Shown: piece after piece, positions 10,612 through 23,537 of the stretch
Numbering within the stretch: the stretch's first letter is position 1
How the letters are laid out: every line of letters starts with the position of its first letter
Origin: Xylophilus rhododendri
GTDB taxonomy: Bacteria; Pseudomonadota; Gammaproteobacteria; Burkholderiales; Burkholderiaceae_C
Assembly (NCBI RefSeq): GCF_009906855.1
Contig: NZ_CP047650.1
Span: 2,046,001 to 2,110,000 of the forward strand
Direction: 5' to 3'
Length of the DNA stretch: 64,000 nucleotides
Made by a program: the position numbers and the translations under genes
Notes under the pieces: generated by a model
The model's input: the letters and a program-made list of their open reading frames with translations, nothing else
Databases searched by the model: none
What the model was told of the DNA's origin: nothing

Positions 10612-10932
10612 TCAGCCCGCGGGCAGCAGGGCCGCGACGCCGTAGAGCGCGGCCAGGCCGGACAGGCGCGGATGCAGGCCGCGCACCACGAAGCTGCGGC
10701 CCAGGGACAGCACCTCGCGGCGGCAGGCCAGCAGCACGGCCAGCGCGGAGGAGTCGAAACGCACCAGGGCGGAGGCATCGGCCACCACCGGCTCCTGGCC
10801 GCGTCCCAGGCCCTGGGTGAGCATGCGCAGGCAGGTCTGGGCCTGGGCATGGGTGAGTTCGCCGGGCAGCACCAGGACCTGGGCTATTTCGCCGAAGGTG
10901 GAGTGCGGCGCCGCCGCGGCGGTTTCGGCCAT
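10612..10932 (-). CDS. mlaB: STAS-domain protein, Mla system component MlaB
   Basis: The product is 106 residues with one STAS fold (VLVLPGELTH, then DASALVRFDSSALAVLLACRRE). MlaB binds and stabilises the MlaF ATPase in the inner-membrane MlaFEDB complex. I chose the ATG at 10932, 5 bases after the mlaC stop; a longer open frame upstream is a shadow of mlaC. In this window mlaB follows mlaC and mlaA rather than lying next to mlaF, a common betaproteobacterial arrangement. Confidence 0.88.
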   Translation of the reverse strand: MAETAAAAPHSTFGEIAQVLVLPGELTHAQAQTCLRMLTQGLGRGQEPVVADASALVRFDSSALAVLLACRREVLSLGRSFVVRGLHPRLSGLAALYGVAALLPAG

Positions 10933-10937
10933 GGCGA

Positions 10938-11588
10938 TCAGCTCTTCTTGCCCGCCTGGTTGGCGGTGTTGCGCGAGGACAGCGCGGCGATCAGGCCGTC
11001 GATGCCCTTGGAGTTGATCTCCTGCGCGAACTGGCTGCGGTAGGTTTCCACCAGCCACACGCCGAGGACGTTCAGGTTGTAGATCTTCCAGCCGGCGCCG
11101 TCGCCGGGGGTCTTTTCCAGGCGGTAGTCGAGCTGGATCGGGTCGCCGCGGCCGGTGACCTCGGTGCGCACGACGACTTCCTTGTCGGCGGGATCGGCAC
11201 GCAGGGGCTTGATGTTGACGGACTGGTCGCTGACCTGCGACAGGGCGCCGGCATAGGTGCGCACCAGCAGCTTCTTGAACTCGTCCTGCAGCTTCTGCTG
11301 CTGTTCGGGCGATGCCTGGCGCCACTGCGGACCGACGGCGGCGGCGGTCATGCGGCGGAAGTCCAGGTTGGGCATGATCTTGGTGTCGACCAGGGCCATC
11401 ACCTTGTTCAGGTCGCCGTTGCGCAGGGAGGCGTCGGCCTTGATCGCGCCCAGGGTTTCTTCGGACAGGCGCTTGATCATCGCGTCCGGGGCTTCGTCGG
11501 CGGCGAACACGGACAGCGGCAGGGCCAGGCTGGCGGCGGCGGCGAGGCCGCAGATTGCGCGGGTGAGGAAACGTCGGTTCATCTGCAT
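10938..11588 (-). CDS. mlaC: periplasmic phospholipid-binding protein MlaC
   Basis: MlaC ferries phospholipids between the MlaA outer-membrane complex and MlaFEDB. The 216-residue precursor starts MQMNRRFLTRAI and has a signal peptide ending near FAADEAP. The Tol/MlaC family features (MMPNLDFRRMT-like segment IMPNLDFRRMTAAAVG and LVRTYAGALSQV) are visible. Two possible ATGs, 11588 and 11582, differ by two residues. Confidence 0.92.
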   Translation of the reverse strand: MQMNRRFLTRAICGLAAAASLALPLSVFAADEAPDAMIKRLSEETLGAIKADASLRNGDLNKVMALVDTKIMPNLDFRRMTAAAVGPQWRQASPEQQQKLQDEFKKLLVRTYAGALSQVSDQSVNIKPLRADPADKEVVVRTEVTGRGDPIQLDYRLEKTPGDGAGWKIYNLNVLGVWLVETYRSQFAQEINSKGIDGLIAALSSRNTANQAGKKS

Positions 11589-11723
11589 TGGGTGTACTCC
11601 TTGGTCTTGCGGTGGCGCCAGGATGGCCGCCACGGCGCGGATGCGGTTCGAACGCAGCATCGCATGCATGTTCCGCATGGTGACGCCGGACTTGCAACTG
11701 CCTGCAACCCGGCGCCCCTGGGC

Positions 11724-12515
11724 TTACTTGCCGATGGCGGCGGCGGCGCCCGGTCCGCTCTCCACGCCAGCTTCGGCGGCGTCGTCGAGATCGCCGTCGT
11801 TCTCGGTGGTGTCCTTGCGCTGGTTGCGGCGCAGCTGCAGGAAGGCGTCGCGGGTGAAGCTGTACTGGTCGAGCGCGGCGCCGTCGAGCACCGAACTCAC
11901 CCGCAGCAGGCTGGCGCGGGTGTCCACCACACGCAGGGCGTAGAGCGAATTGCGCACGGCCACGTCGTCCACCTGGGACAGCAGGTTGCCCTGCAGGTCC
12001 ACCGGCAGCGCGGCGGTGTCGCGCACGGTCGAGGGGCCGAGCAGCGGCAGGATCAGGTAGGGGCCGGTGGGCACGCCGTAGAAGGCGAGCGTCTGGCCGA
12101 AGTCCTGCTTGTGGCGGTCGATATTGGCTTCACCGGCGATGTCGATCAGGCCGCCGATGCCGAACACGGTGTTGACCGCGAAGCGGATCCAGGTCTCGCC
12201 CGCATCCTGGATGCGGCCCTGCAGCAGGTTGTTGACCAGCGACCATGGCTCGGTCAGGTTGCGGAAGAAGTTGCCCACCCCGGTGCGCACCGGCGAAGGT
12301 GTCACGTCGCGGTAGACGGTGGCCACAGGCTTCAACACCGCGCGGTCGACCGTGTCGTTGAACTTGTAGACGCTGCGGTTGAAGGGCTCGAAGGGGTCGC
12401 GCGGGTTGCGCTCGGGCCCGGTGGCGCAGCCGGCCAGCACCAGGGCGGCGGCCACGGCCGCCAGCAGGCGCACGGGCACGGCCCGGTAGAAGCGGGAGAT
12501 TTGTGTTTCGTTCAT
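11724..12515 (-). CDS. mlaA: outer-membrane lipoprotein MlaA (VacJ)
   Basis: MlaA sits in the outer membrane and extracts mislocalised phospholipids from the outer leaflet. The 263-residue precursor has a lipobox LVLAGC at the end of its signal peptide, followed by the VacJ signature DPFEPFNRSVYKFND. Helical and pore regions (FFRNLTEPWSLVNNLLQG) are well conserved. The stop-proximal tail is acidic and Ala/Gly-rich. The start overlaps the mlaD stop by 4 bases. Confidence 0.94.
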   Translation of the reverse strand: MNETQISRFYRAVPVRLLAAVAAALVLAGCATGPERNPRDPFEPFNRSVYKFNDTVDRAVLKPVATVYRDVTPSPVRTGVGNFFRNLTEPWSLVNNLLQGRIQDAGETWIRFAVNTVFGIGGLIDIAGEANIDRHKQDFGQTLAFYGVPTGPYLILPLLGPSTVRDTAALPVDLQGNLLSQVDDVAVRNSLYALRVVDTRASLLRVSSVLDGAALDQYSFTRDAFLQLRRNQRKDTTENDGDLDDAAEAGVESGPGAAAAIGK

Positions 12516-12997
12516 TTCTTGGCACCTGCCGCCGGCGTCGGGCCGTCGGCAGCCTTGTTGTAGAGGAACTGGCTGATCAGGTTCTCCAGCACGACCGCCG
12601 ACTGGGTGGTCGTGATGACGTCGCCCGCCGCCAGGTTCTTTTCATCGGCACCGGCTTCCACGCCGATGTATTGCTCGCCCAGCAGGCCGCTGGTCAGGAT
12701 CTTGAGGGAGCTGTCCTTGGGGAACACATAGCGGTCCTGCAGGGACAGCACCACCGAGGCCTGGTAGTTCTTGTCGTCGAAGTTGATCGACTCGACCCGG
12801 CCCACCACCACGCCGGCGCTCTTGACCGCCGACTGGGCCTTGAGCCCGCCGATGTTGTCGAAGCGCGCCGTCACCCGGTAGGTGGGCTGGAAGCTCAGCC
12901 GCAGCAGGTTGGCCGACTGCAGCGCCAGGAACAGCAGCGCGGCCGCGCCCAGCAGCACAAAGATGCCGACCCATACGTCGCTTTTGGATTTTTCCAT
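12512..12997 (-). CDS. mlaD: MCE-domain protein MlaD
   Basis: MlaD forms the hexameric substrate-binding ring on the periplasmic side of MlaFEDB. The 161-residue protein has one N-terminal membrane anchor (VGIFVLLGAAALLFLAL) and one MCE domain with ARFDNIGGLKAQSAVK and LTSGLLGEQYIGV. The length is normal for MlaD. It overlaps mlaA by 4 bases and follows mlaE after 59 bases. Confidence 0.94.
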   Translation of the reverse strand: MEKSKSDVWVGIFVLLGAAALLFLALQSANLLRLSFQPTYRVTARFDNIGGLKAQSAVKSAGVVVGRVESINFDDKNYQASVVLSLQDRYVFPKDSSLKILTSGLLGEQYIGVEAGADEKNLAAGDVITTTQSAVVLENLISQFLYNKAADGPTPAAGAKK

Positions 12998-13056
12998 TTT
13001 CCGAATATCTCCCTTGCGTCAATCGGCAAGTTTCAAGATGCAGCCCCGGCCCATGC

Positions 13057-13839
13057 CTACAGGCTGAACATCATCGCGGTCAGCAGGAAGTCCAGGCCCA
13101 GCACCGCCAGCGATGCCACGACCACGGTACGTGTGGTGGCCCGCGACACGCCTTCGGGCGTGGGCTTGGCCGAATAGCCCTGCAGCAGCGCGACGAAGGT
13201 CACGGTCAGCGCGAACACGATGCTCTTGACCACGCCGTTGCCCACGTCGGCCAGCACATCCACGCCGCCCTGCATCTGGCCCCAGAAGGAGCCCTCGTCC
13301 ACGCCGATCAGCACCACGCCGACGACCCAGCCGCCCAGGATGCCGACCGCGCTGAACACCGCCGACAGCAGCGGCAGCGCGATCACGCCGGCCCAGAAGC
13401 GGGGTGCGAGGATGCGGCGCACCGGGTCGATGGCCATCATCTCCATCGCGGTGATCTGCTCGCCGGCGCGCATCAGGCCGATCTCGGCGGTGAGCGAGGT
13501 GCCGGCACGGCCGGCGAAGAGCAGCGCCGAGACTACCGGCCCCAACTCGCGCACCAGCGACAGCGCCACCAGCAGGCCGAGCGCGCTCGAGGCGCCGTAG
13601 CGCTGCAGCGTGTAGTAGCCCTGCAGGCCCAGCACGAAACCGACGAAGAGGCCGGAGACCGCGATGATCGCCAGCGAATAGTTGCCCAGGAAATGCAGTT
13701 GCTCGCCCACCAGGCGGAAGCGCCGCAGCGTGGGGCCGGCCAGCATGATCAGCCGGAAGAACAGCCGCGCGGCCGCGCCCAGGCCGGCCAGCCAGCCGCG
13801 GGTGGCGGCGCCTACGTCGGCGGGATGCCACCACCTCAT
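13057..13839 (-). CDS. mlaE: phospholipid ABC transporter permease MlaE
   Basis: MlaE is the permease of the Mla transporter in the inner membrane. The 260-residue protein has the family core: a long amphipathic N-terminal helix, then five or so membrane helices, [19 protein letters not shown], and the coupling stretch [18 protein letters not shown]. The start overlaps the mlaF stop by 4 bases. Confidence 0.94.
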   Translation of the reverse strand: MRWWHPADVGAATRGWLAGLGAAARLFFRLIMLAGPTLRRFRLVGEQLHFLGNYSLAIIAVSGLFVGFVLGLQGYYTLQRYGASSALGLLVALSLVRELGPVVSALLFAGRAGTSLTAEIGLMRAGEQITAMEMMAIDPVRRILAPRFWAGVIALPLLSAVFSAVGILGGWVVGVVLIGVDEGSFWGQMQGGVDVLADVGNGVVKSIVFALTVTFVALLQGYSAKPTPEGVSRATTRTVVVASLAVLGLDFLLTAMMFSL

Positions 13840-14699
13840 GGCGCCTTCCTTCCATGGGTGGGCGGACCGAAGTCGGCCTCGGCGCTGACGCCGGGATAGT
13901 GGAAACGCACCGGCCCGTCGGGCTCGGCATGCACGAACTGGTGCACCAGGGGATCGGTGCTGTGGCGGATCGAATCGGGCGTGCCCTGCTGCGCGATGCT
14001 GCCGTTGGCCAGCACCACCACGTGGTCGGCGATGCCCAGGGTCTCGTCCACGTCGTGCGAGACGACGATGCTGGTCAGGCCCATGGCGTCGTTCAACTGG
14101 CGGATCAGGCGGGCGGAGATGCCCAGCGAAATCGGGTCCAGGCCGGCGAAGGGCTCGTCGTAGAGCACCAGCTCCGGATCGAGCGCGATGGCACGCGCCA
14201 TCGCCACCCGGCGTGCCATGCCGCCGGAGATCTCGCTGGTGCTCAAGTTGCGCGCGCCGCGCAGGCCGACCGCGTCGAGCTTCATCAGCACGATGTCGCG
14301 GATCAGCGCGTCGGAGAGGTCGGTGTGCTCGCGCAGCGGGAAGGCCACGTTCTCGAACACGTTCAGGTCGGTGAACAGGGCGCCGAACTGGAACAGCATG
14401 CCCATGCGGCGGCGCGCGGCGAAGAGATCCTTCGAATCCATCGCGCCCACGTCCTTGCCGTCGAACAGCACCTGGCCGGACTGGGCCCGTGCCTGGCCGC
14501 CGATCAGGCGCAGCACCGTGGTCTTGCCGCCGCCGGAGGCGCCCATCAGCGCCGTGACCTTGCCGCGCGGCACGGCCAGGGTCACGCCGTCGAGCACCTT
14601 GCGCTGGCCATAGCCGAAGCTGACCTCGCGCAGCACGACCAGGTTGTCGGTGCCGGCGGGGTCAGGAGAAGGGGGCGATGCGGGCGCGGTGGGATCCAT
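13836..14699 (-). CDS. mlaF: phospholipid ABC transporter ATP-binding protein MlaF
   Basis: This is the ATPase of MlaFEDB. Of 287 residues, the first 25 form a Pro/Ser-rich extension ([16 protein letters not shown]) before the ABC core [11 protein letters not shown]. Walker A is [11 protein letters not shown], the signature is [14 protein letters not shown], and Walker B is [13 protein letters not shown]. The ATG at 14699 lies directly after a terminator-like hairpin, which is odd; a GTG about 27 codons further in would give a core-only protein. Confidence 0.9.
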   Translation of the reverse strand: MDPTAPASPPSPDPAGTDNLVVLREVSFGYGQRKVLDGVTLAVPRGKVTALMGASGGGKTTVLRLIGGQARAQSGQVLFDGKDVGAMDSKDLFAARRRMGMLFQFGALFTDLNVFENVAFPLREHTDLSDALIRDIVLMKLDAVGLRGARNLSTSEISGGMARRVAMARAIALDPELVLYDEPFAGLDPISLGISARLIRQLNDAMGLTSIVVSHDVDETLGIADHVVVLANGSIAQQGTPDSIRHSTDPLVHQFVHAEPDGPVRFHYPGVSAEADFGPPTHGRKAP

Positions 14700-14701
14700 G
14701 C

Positions 14702-14730
14702 AAAGAAAAAGCCGGACGAAGGCCCGGCTT
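14702..14730 (-). terminator. intrinsic terminator downstream of gltD
   Basis: On the minus strand the sequence reads AAGCCGG, an 8-base loop, CCGGCTT, then a T-rich run (TTTTTCTTT). The 7-bp stem with a U-tract is a standard Rho-independent terminator. It lies 62 bases after the gltD stop and only 2 bases before the mlaF start codon. Confidence 0.85.
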
Positions 14731-14791
14731 GGGATTGGGGATGATAAGGGATCGGCGTAACCCCTGAATACCCCACTGCAGCGCGCTTGTG

Positions 14792-16270
14792 CTAGCGAGG
14801 CAGGTCGCTGTATCCCATCAGGAACTCGTCGACCGAGCGCGCGGCCTGCCGGCCCTCGCGGATCGCCCACACCACCAGCGACTGGCCGCGGCGCACGTCG
14901 CCCGCGGCGAACACCTTGGGCACGTTGGTGGCGTAGCCCTTGTCGAAGTCGGTGGTGGCCTTGGCGTTGCCGCGGGCGTCCTTGTCGATGCCGAAGGCTT
15001 CCAGCACCGGCGCCACCGGGGCGACGAAGCCCATGGCCAGCAGCACCAGGTCGGCCTTCAGGACCTGCTCGGAGCCGGCCACTTCCACCAGCTTGCCGTC
15101 CTTCATCTCGATGCGCACCGTCTTCAGGCCGGTCACCTTGCCGCCCTCGCCAATGAACTCCTTGGTGGAGATGGCGAACTCGCGCTCGCAGCCCTCTTCG
15201 TGGCTGGAGCTGGTGCGCAGCTTGATCGGCCAGTAGGGCCAGGTCATCGGCCGGTTCTCCACTTCCGGCGGCTGGGGCATCAGCTCGAACTGGGTGACGC
15301 TGACCGCGCCGTGGCGATTGCTGGTGCCCACGCAGTCGCTGCCGGTGTCGCCGCCGCCGATGACGATGACGTTCTTGCCCTCGGCGCGCAGCTGGTTCTT
15401 CAGCTTGTCGCCGGCGTTGACCTTGTTCTGCTGGGGCAGGAATTCCATCGCGAAATGGATGCCGTCCAGCTCGCGGCCGGCCACCGGCAGATCGCGCGAG
15501 GTTTCGGAGCCTATGGTCAGCAGCACCGCGTCGAAGTCGGCCTTGAGCTGTTCGGGCGAAACGGTTTCCTTGGCGAAGTTGGTCACCTTGGAGCCCTTGC
15601 CCAGCGCGTCCTTGGCGGAGCCGACGACCACGCCGGTTCGGAAGACCACACCCTCGGCCTTCATCTGCTCGACGCGGCGGTCGATGTGGCTCTTCTCCAT
15701 CTTGAAGTCGGGAATACCGTAGCGCAGCAGGCCGCCGACACGGTCGTTCTTCTCGAACAAGGTCACGTCATGGCCGGCGCGCGCCAGCTGCTGGGCCGCG
15801 GCCAGGCCGGCGGGGCCGGAGCCGACCACCGCCACCCTCTTGCCGGTCTTGTGCTTGGCCGGACGCGGGGCCACCCAGCCTTCGGTCCAGGCGCGGTCGA
15901 TGATGGCGTGCTCGATCGACTTGATGCCCACCGCGTCGTCGTTCACGTTGAGCACGCAGGCCGCCTCGCAGGGCGCGGGGCAGATGCGGCCGGTGAACTC
16001 GGGGAAGTTGTTGGTGGAGTCCAGCGTCGCCCAGGCGCTCTTCCAGTCGTTCTGGTAGACCAGGTCGTTGAAGTCCGGAATGATGTTGTTGACCGGGCAG
16101 CCGTTGTTGCAGAAGGGCGTGCCGCAGTCCATGCAGCGCGCGCCCTGAATCTTGGCCTGTTCGGCATCGAGGCCGACGACGAATTCCTTGTAGTGCTTCA
16201 GACGCTCGTTGACGGGCTTGTAGCCCTCTTCAAGCCGTTCGAATTCCATGAAGCCGGTGACTTTTCCCAT
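14792..16270 (-). CDS. gltD: glutamate synthase (NADPH) small subunit
   Basis: GltD supplies electrons from NADPH to GltB. The 492-residue protein has the N-terminal cysteine-rich iron-sulfur region ([29 protein letters not shown]), the FAD-binding [14 protein letters not shown] near residue 150, and the NADPH-binding [14 protein letters not shown]. The length is usual. It follows gltB by 26 bases and forms a gltBD operon with it. Confidence 0.96.
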   Translation of the reverse strand: MGKVTGFMEFERLEEGYKPVNERLKHYKEFVVGLDAEQAKIQGARCMDCGTPFCNNGCPVNNIIPDFNDLVYQNDWKSAWATLDSTNNFPEFTGRICPAPCEAACVLNVNDDAVGIKSIEHAIIDRAWTEGWVAPRPAKHKTGKRVAVVGSGPAGLAAAQQLARAGHDVTLFEKNDRVGGLLRYGIPDFKMEKSHIDRRVEQMKAEGVVFRTGVVVGSAKDALGKGSKVTNFAKETVSPEQLKADFDAVLLTIGSETSRDLPVAGRELDGIHFAMEFLPQQNKVNAGDKLKNQLRAEGKNVIVIGGGDTGSDCVGTSNRHGAVSVTQFELMPQPPEVENRPMTWPYWPIKLRTSSSHEEGCEREFAISTKEFIGEGGKVTGLKTVRIEMKDGKLVEVAGSEQVLKADLVLLAMGFVAPVAPVLEAFGIDKDARGNAKATTDFDKGYATNVPKVFAAGDVRRGQSLVVWAIREGRQAARSVDEFLMGYSDLPR

Positions 16271-16296
16271 GATCGTGGTGTCCTGCTTTTTGTTCT

Positions 16297-21030
<4,734 letters not shown>

Positions 21031-21066
21031 GGGCGTGCTCCTTCGAAGAATGCGCGTGGGATGGCG

Positions 21067-21095
21067 AGCATAGGACACAGCAACAAGGGTGCCAA
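21067..21095 (-). promoter_or_regulatory. gltB promoter: sigma-54 type -24/-12 element overlapping a sigma-70-like element
   Basis: The minus strand reads TTGGCAC-N5-TTGCT, with the GG and GC dinucleotides 10 bases apart exactly as in RpoN promoters. The same TTGGCA followed by 17 bases and TATGCT would also serve as a sigma-70 promoter. Predicted transcription start is near 21068, giving a leader of about 38 bases with a good ribosome site. No enhancer (NtrC) site was identified with confidence. Confidence 0.65.
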
Positions 21096-21206
21096 GAACT
21101 TTAAATTGGGGTCAGAACACTATTAATTTCCGATAAGTTCAGTTGGTTAAATAATTGGGGACATATTAAATTCGCCCGCAAGGCCATGAATTTCAACTGA
21201 AATTTC
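21096..21206. repeat. AT-rich element flanking the transposase gene
   Basis: This 110-base stretch is strikingly AT-rich for the window. It holds two related units, AAATTGGGGTCAGAACAC and AATAATTGGGGACATATT, each ending in TTAA-type runs. Immediately after the transposase stop an inverted repeat AATTTCA-N2-TGAAATT (21189-21204) could fold. Similar ATTGGGG(T/A)CA motifs are known to me beside REP-associated transposases; I infer these are its cognate end or REP-like sequences. Confidence 0.55.
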
Positions 21207-21908
21207 TTACGCGCCTGGTTTTTCGCGTTTGGGCGATGGTCGTCCGGCATTGCCCGGCGTCAGCCGGCGGTCGGTGGTTTTCGTGAGCTGCCCCAGGAAT
21301 TCCGACCCGCCCAGTGCCCATCCGCCCAGGGTGGCCCCTTGAAGCTGCGCCTGCACCTCCCCCGGCACACCCGCATGCACCAGTTCGGCATAGGCCAGTT
21401 CGCGGGCGAAGGGGGTATTGCCCAGTTCCCAGCAAAGGGCGTGGGGCGTCACCAGCCGGTCGGTGAGACGGCCTATGTAGTGGCGGTGGCTGGACCAGGG
21501 CCAGGCCTCCGGCTGCGGGGCGAGGCCGGCGGCGACGGGCTTCAGGTCGAGCAGCGCCATGGCGTGCAGCAGGTAGGCCTGGGCATCGATCACGGTGCTG
21601 CGGTAACGGCCCTCCCACAGGGTGCCGCTGCGGCCGTGGCGGTCGTTGAAGTAACGCACGTAGCGCCGGCCGACGGCCTGCATGTAGCGCGGCAGCCGGT
21701 CGTCGACCGGTGTGAGCAGCAGCTGCAGGTGGTTGTCCATCAGCACGTAGCCGTGCACGGCGATGGCGAATTCGCGGGCATGGTCCTGCAGCAGCTGCAG
21801 CAGGCGCTCGCGGTCCTGGTCGTCGTGGAAGACGGCCTGGCCGTTGTTGCCGCGCAGGATCAGGTGGTGGACCTGGCCGGGGACGGTCAGCCGGGGCAGG
21901 CGCGCCAT
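21207..21908 (-). CDS. REP-associated-type Y1 transposase (IS200-like superfamily)
   Basis: The product is 233 residues, starting MARLPRLTVPGQVHHL. It shows the RAYT pattern: RGNNGQAVFHDDQDRERLL, YVLMDNHLQLLLTP, then QAVGRRYVRYFNDRHG with the likely catalytic Tyr and SGTLWEGRYRS. The usual His-x-His metal motif (NHxH) reads HLQ here, so the second histidine is replaced by Gln. Such proteins mobilise or maintain REP sequences as single-strand nucleases. The ATG at 21908 was chosen by family start; upstream frame is a shadow of the methyltransferase gene. Confidence 0.85.
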   Translation of the reverse strand: MARLPRLTVPGQVHHLILRGNNGQAVFHDDQDRERLLQLLQDHAREFAIAVHGYVLMDNHLQLLLTPVDDRLPRYMQAVGRRYVRYFNDRHGRSGTLWEGRYRSTVIDAQAYLLHAMALLDLKPVAAGLAPQPEAWPWSSHRHYIGRLTDRLVTPHALCWELGNTPFARELAYAELVHAGVPGEVQAQLQGATLGGWALGGSEFLGQLTKTTDRRLTPGNAGRPSPKREKPGA

Positions 21909-21933
21909 GGCGGGATTCGCGGGCCGGCTTGGC

Positions 21934-22839
21934 TCAGCCGGCCGCTTCCTCGGTTTCGGCAGCGGCGGCCGGCTCGGGGAGGGGCGCCAGCGGATAACGC
22001 TCCGCCGCCAGCGAGCCCAGGCCGAACTGCCCCAGCAGCGCATGCAGGCGGGCGGCGGCGCTGCGTTTCTTCTGGCCGGTATAGCGGGCGACGATCAGCT
22101 CGTTCTTCATGCTGTGCTCCCAGCCGACGAGTTCGGTCACGCTGACCGAGTAGCCGCAGGCTTCCAGGTACAGGCAGCGCAGCACGTTGGTGAGCTGGCT
22201 GCCGATCTCGCGGGTGTGCAGCGGATGGCGCCACAGCTCGGCCAGCGGCGTGCGCGACAGGGCCAGCGCCTTCTGGCCGCGCAGCTGTGCCGCCACCTCC
22301 GCCTGGCAGCAGGGCACCAGCACCATGGCGCGGGCCTGTTTTTCCAGGCCGAAGGCGATGGCGTCGTCGGTGGCGGTGTCGCAGGCATGCAGGGCAGTAA
22401 CGACGTCGATGCGCTCCGGCAGGGCCTCGTCGGCGGCGGCATCGGCGGCCGAGATGTTGAGGAAGGACATGCGGCCGAAACCCAGCCGCTCGGCCAGCGC
22501 CTTCGAGCGTTCGACCAGCTCGGCGCGTGTCTCCACGCCGTAGATGCGGCCCTCCTCCAGCGACTTGAAGAACAGGTCGTAGATGATGAAGCCCAGGTAG
22601 GACTTGCCCGCACCATGGTCGGCCAGCGTGGCCGCCCTGCCCTGCTGCGGCAGCTCGCGCAGCAGCGGCTCGATGAACTGGAAGAGGTGGTAGACCTGCT
22701 TGAGTTTGCGGCGCGAATCCTGGTTGAGCTTGCCGTCGCGGGTGAGGATGTGCAGCTCCTTGAGCAGCTCGATCGACTGGCCCGGGCGGACTTCCGGCGG
22801 CAGGGTTTCCGTCGGCGCGGAGTGGGGCTTTTTCTTCAT
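21934..22839 (-). CDS. class I SAM-dependent methyltransferase, unknown substrate
   Basis: The 301-residue protein begins MKKKPHSAPTETLPPE. A SAM-binding loop appears as LADHGAGKSYLGF near residue 75, followed by YGVETRAELVERS, and the motif VVTALHACDTATDDAI and LVPCCQAEV are characteristic of a conserved methyltransferase family (Methyltransf_32-like). Its RNA or protein substrate is not known to me. The start overlaps the DUF1415 stop by 4 bases, so the two are an operon. Confidence 0.82.
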   Translation of the reverse strand: MKKKPHSAPTETLPPEVRPGQSIELLKELHILTRDGKLNQDSRRKLKQVYHLFQFIEPLLRELPQQGRAATLADHGAGKSYLGFIIYDLFFKSLEEGRIYGVETRAELVERSKALAERLGFGRMSFLNISAADAAADEALPERIDVVTALHACDTATDDAIAFGLEKQARAMVLVPCCQAEVAAQLRGQKALALSRTPLAELWRHPLHTREIGSQLTNVLRCLYLEACGYSVSVTELVGWEHSMKNELIVARYTGQKKRSAAARLHALLGQFGLGSLAAERYPLAPLPEPAAAAETEEAAG

Positions 22840-23408
22840 GCGGACTCCGGATCGGGCGCCGAGCCCCGGCCCACGTCCAGCGCGGCCCAGCCCTCGGCGC
22901 CCAGCTGTTCGAGGACTTCGATGTTGCGGCCGAAGATCGCTTCGGCGTCGGGAAAGGCTTCCACCGCCCGGTCGATGCTGGCCTCGCGCAGCAGGTGCAG
23001 CGTGGGCCAGGGCGAGCGGTTGGTGGCGTTGCCGATGTCGTCCGGCTCGGTGCCGCCGAACTGGAAGTCGGGGTGGAAGCTGGCCAGCTGCAGCTCGCCT
23101 TCGAAGCCTTCTTCGGCCAGGCGGTCTTCGGCCTCGCCGGTGAAATCGTTGAAGTCGAGGAAATCGGCCAGGCAGCCGGTGGCCACGAGCAGGGTGGTGT
23201 CGCGTTCGGCGCTGTCGAGTTCGGCCAGCGCGCGGGCCTCGATCAGCAGCGCCTCCAGCAGCTGCGCAGGATCGTCGCTGGCGCATTCGGCGTAGTGCAC
23301 CTGGCCGCGCACCTGCACCGCCTTGGCGAAGGGGCAGAGGTTCAGGCCGATGACCGCGCGCTCGACCCAGCGGCGGGTGTCGGCGATGGCGGTGGAACTG
23401 GAAGGCAT
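22836..23408 (-). CDS. DUF1415 family protein
   Basis: The 190-residue protein matches the DUF1415 pattern: RWVERAVIGLNLCPFAK at the N-terminus, TTLLVATGCLADFLDF in the middle and ASFHPDFQFGG, then RSPWPTLHLLREAS. No enzymatic function is established for the family. It heads a two-gene operon with the methyltransferase and is divergent from the F-box-like trio. Confidence 0.88.
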   Translation of the reverse strand: MPSSSTAIADTRRWVERAVIGLNLCPFAKAVQVRGQVHYAECASDDPAQLLEALLIEARALAELDSAERDTTLLVATGCLADFLDFNDFTGEAEDRLAEEGFEGELQLASFHPDFQFGGTEPDDIGNATNRSPWPTLHLLREASIDRAVEAFPDAEAIFGRNIEVLEQLGAEGWAALDVGRGSAPDPESA

Positions 23409-23537
23409 GGTGGGGACGGAAGGCGGAGTTTAGCCGCCAGCCGCATGGCAAGGCGTTCGGGGGCCATGCTTCGTCCGCGTGTACGCCCGCACGCGTCCGA
23501 TGCAGGAGCCGGGCTGATGCACGGCTAAGTTGGCTGG

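Noticed and set aside
23456..23474. Pair of TTCG half-sites before the F-box-like trio as a PIP box
   Set aside because: The spacing between pentamers is 9 bases, not 15, and no correctly placed -10 element follows.
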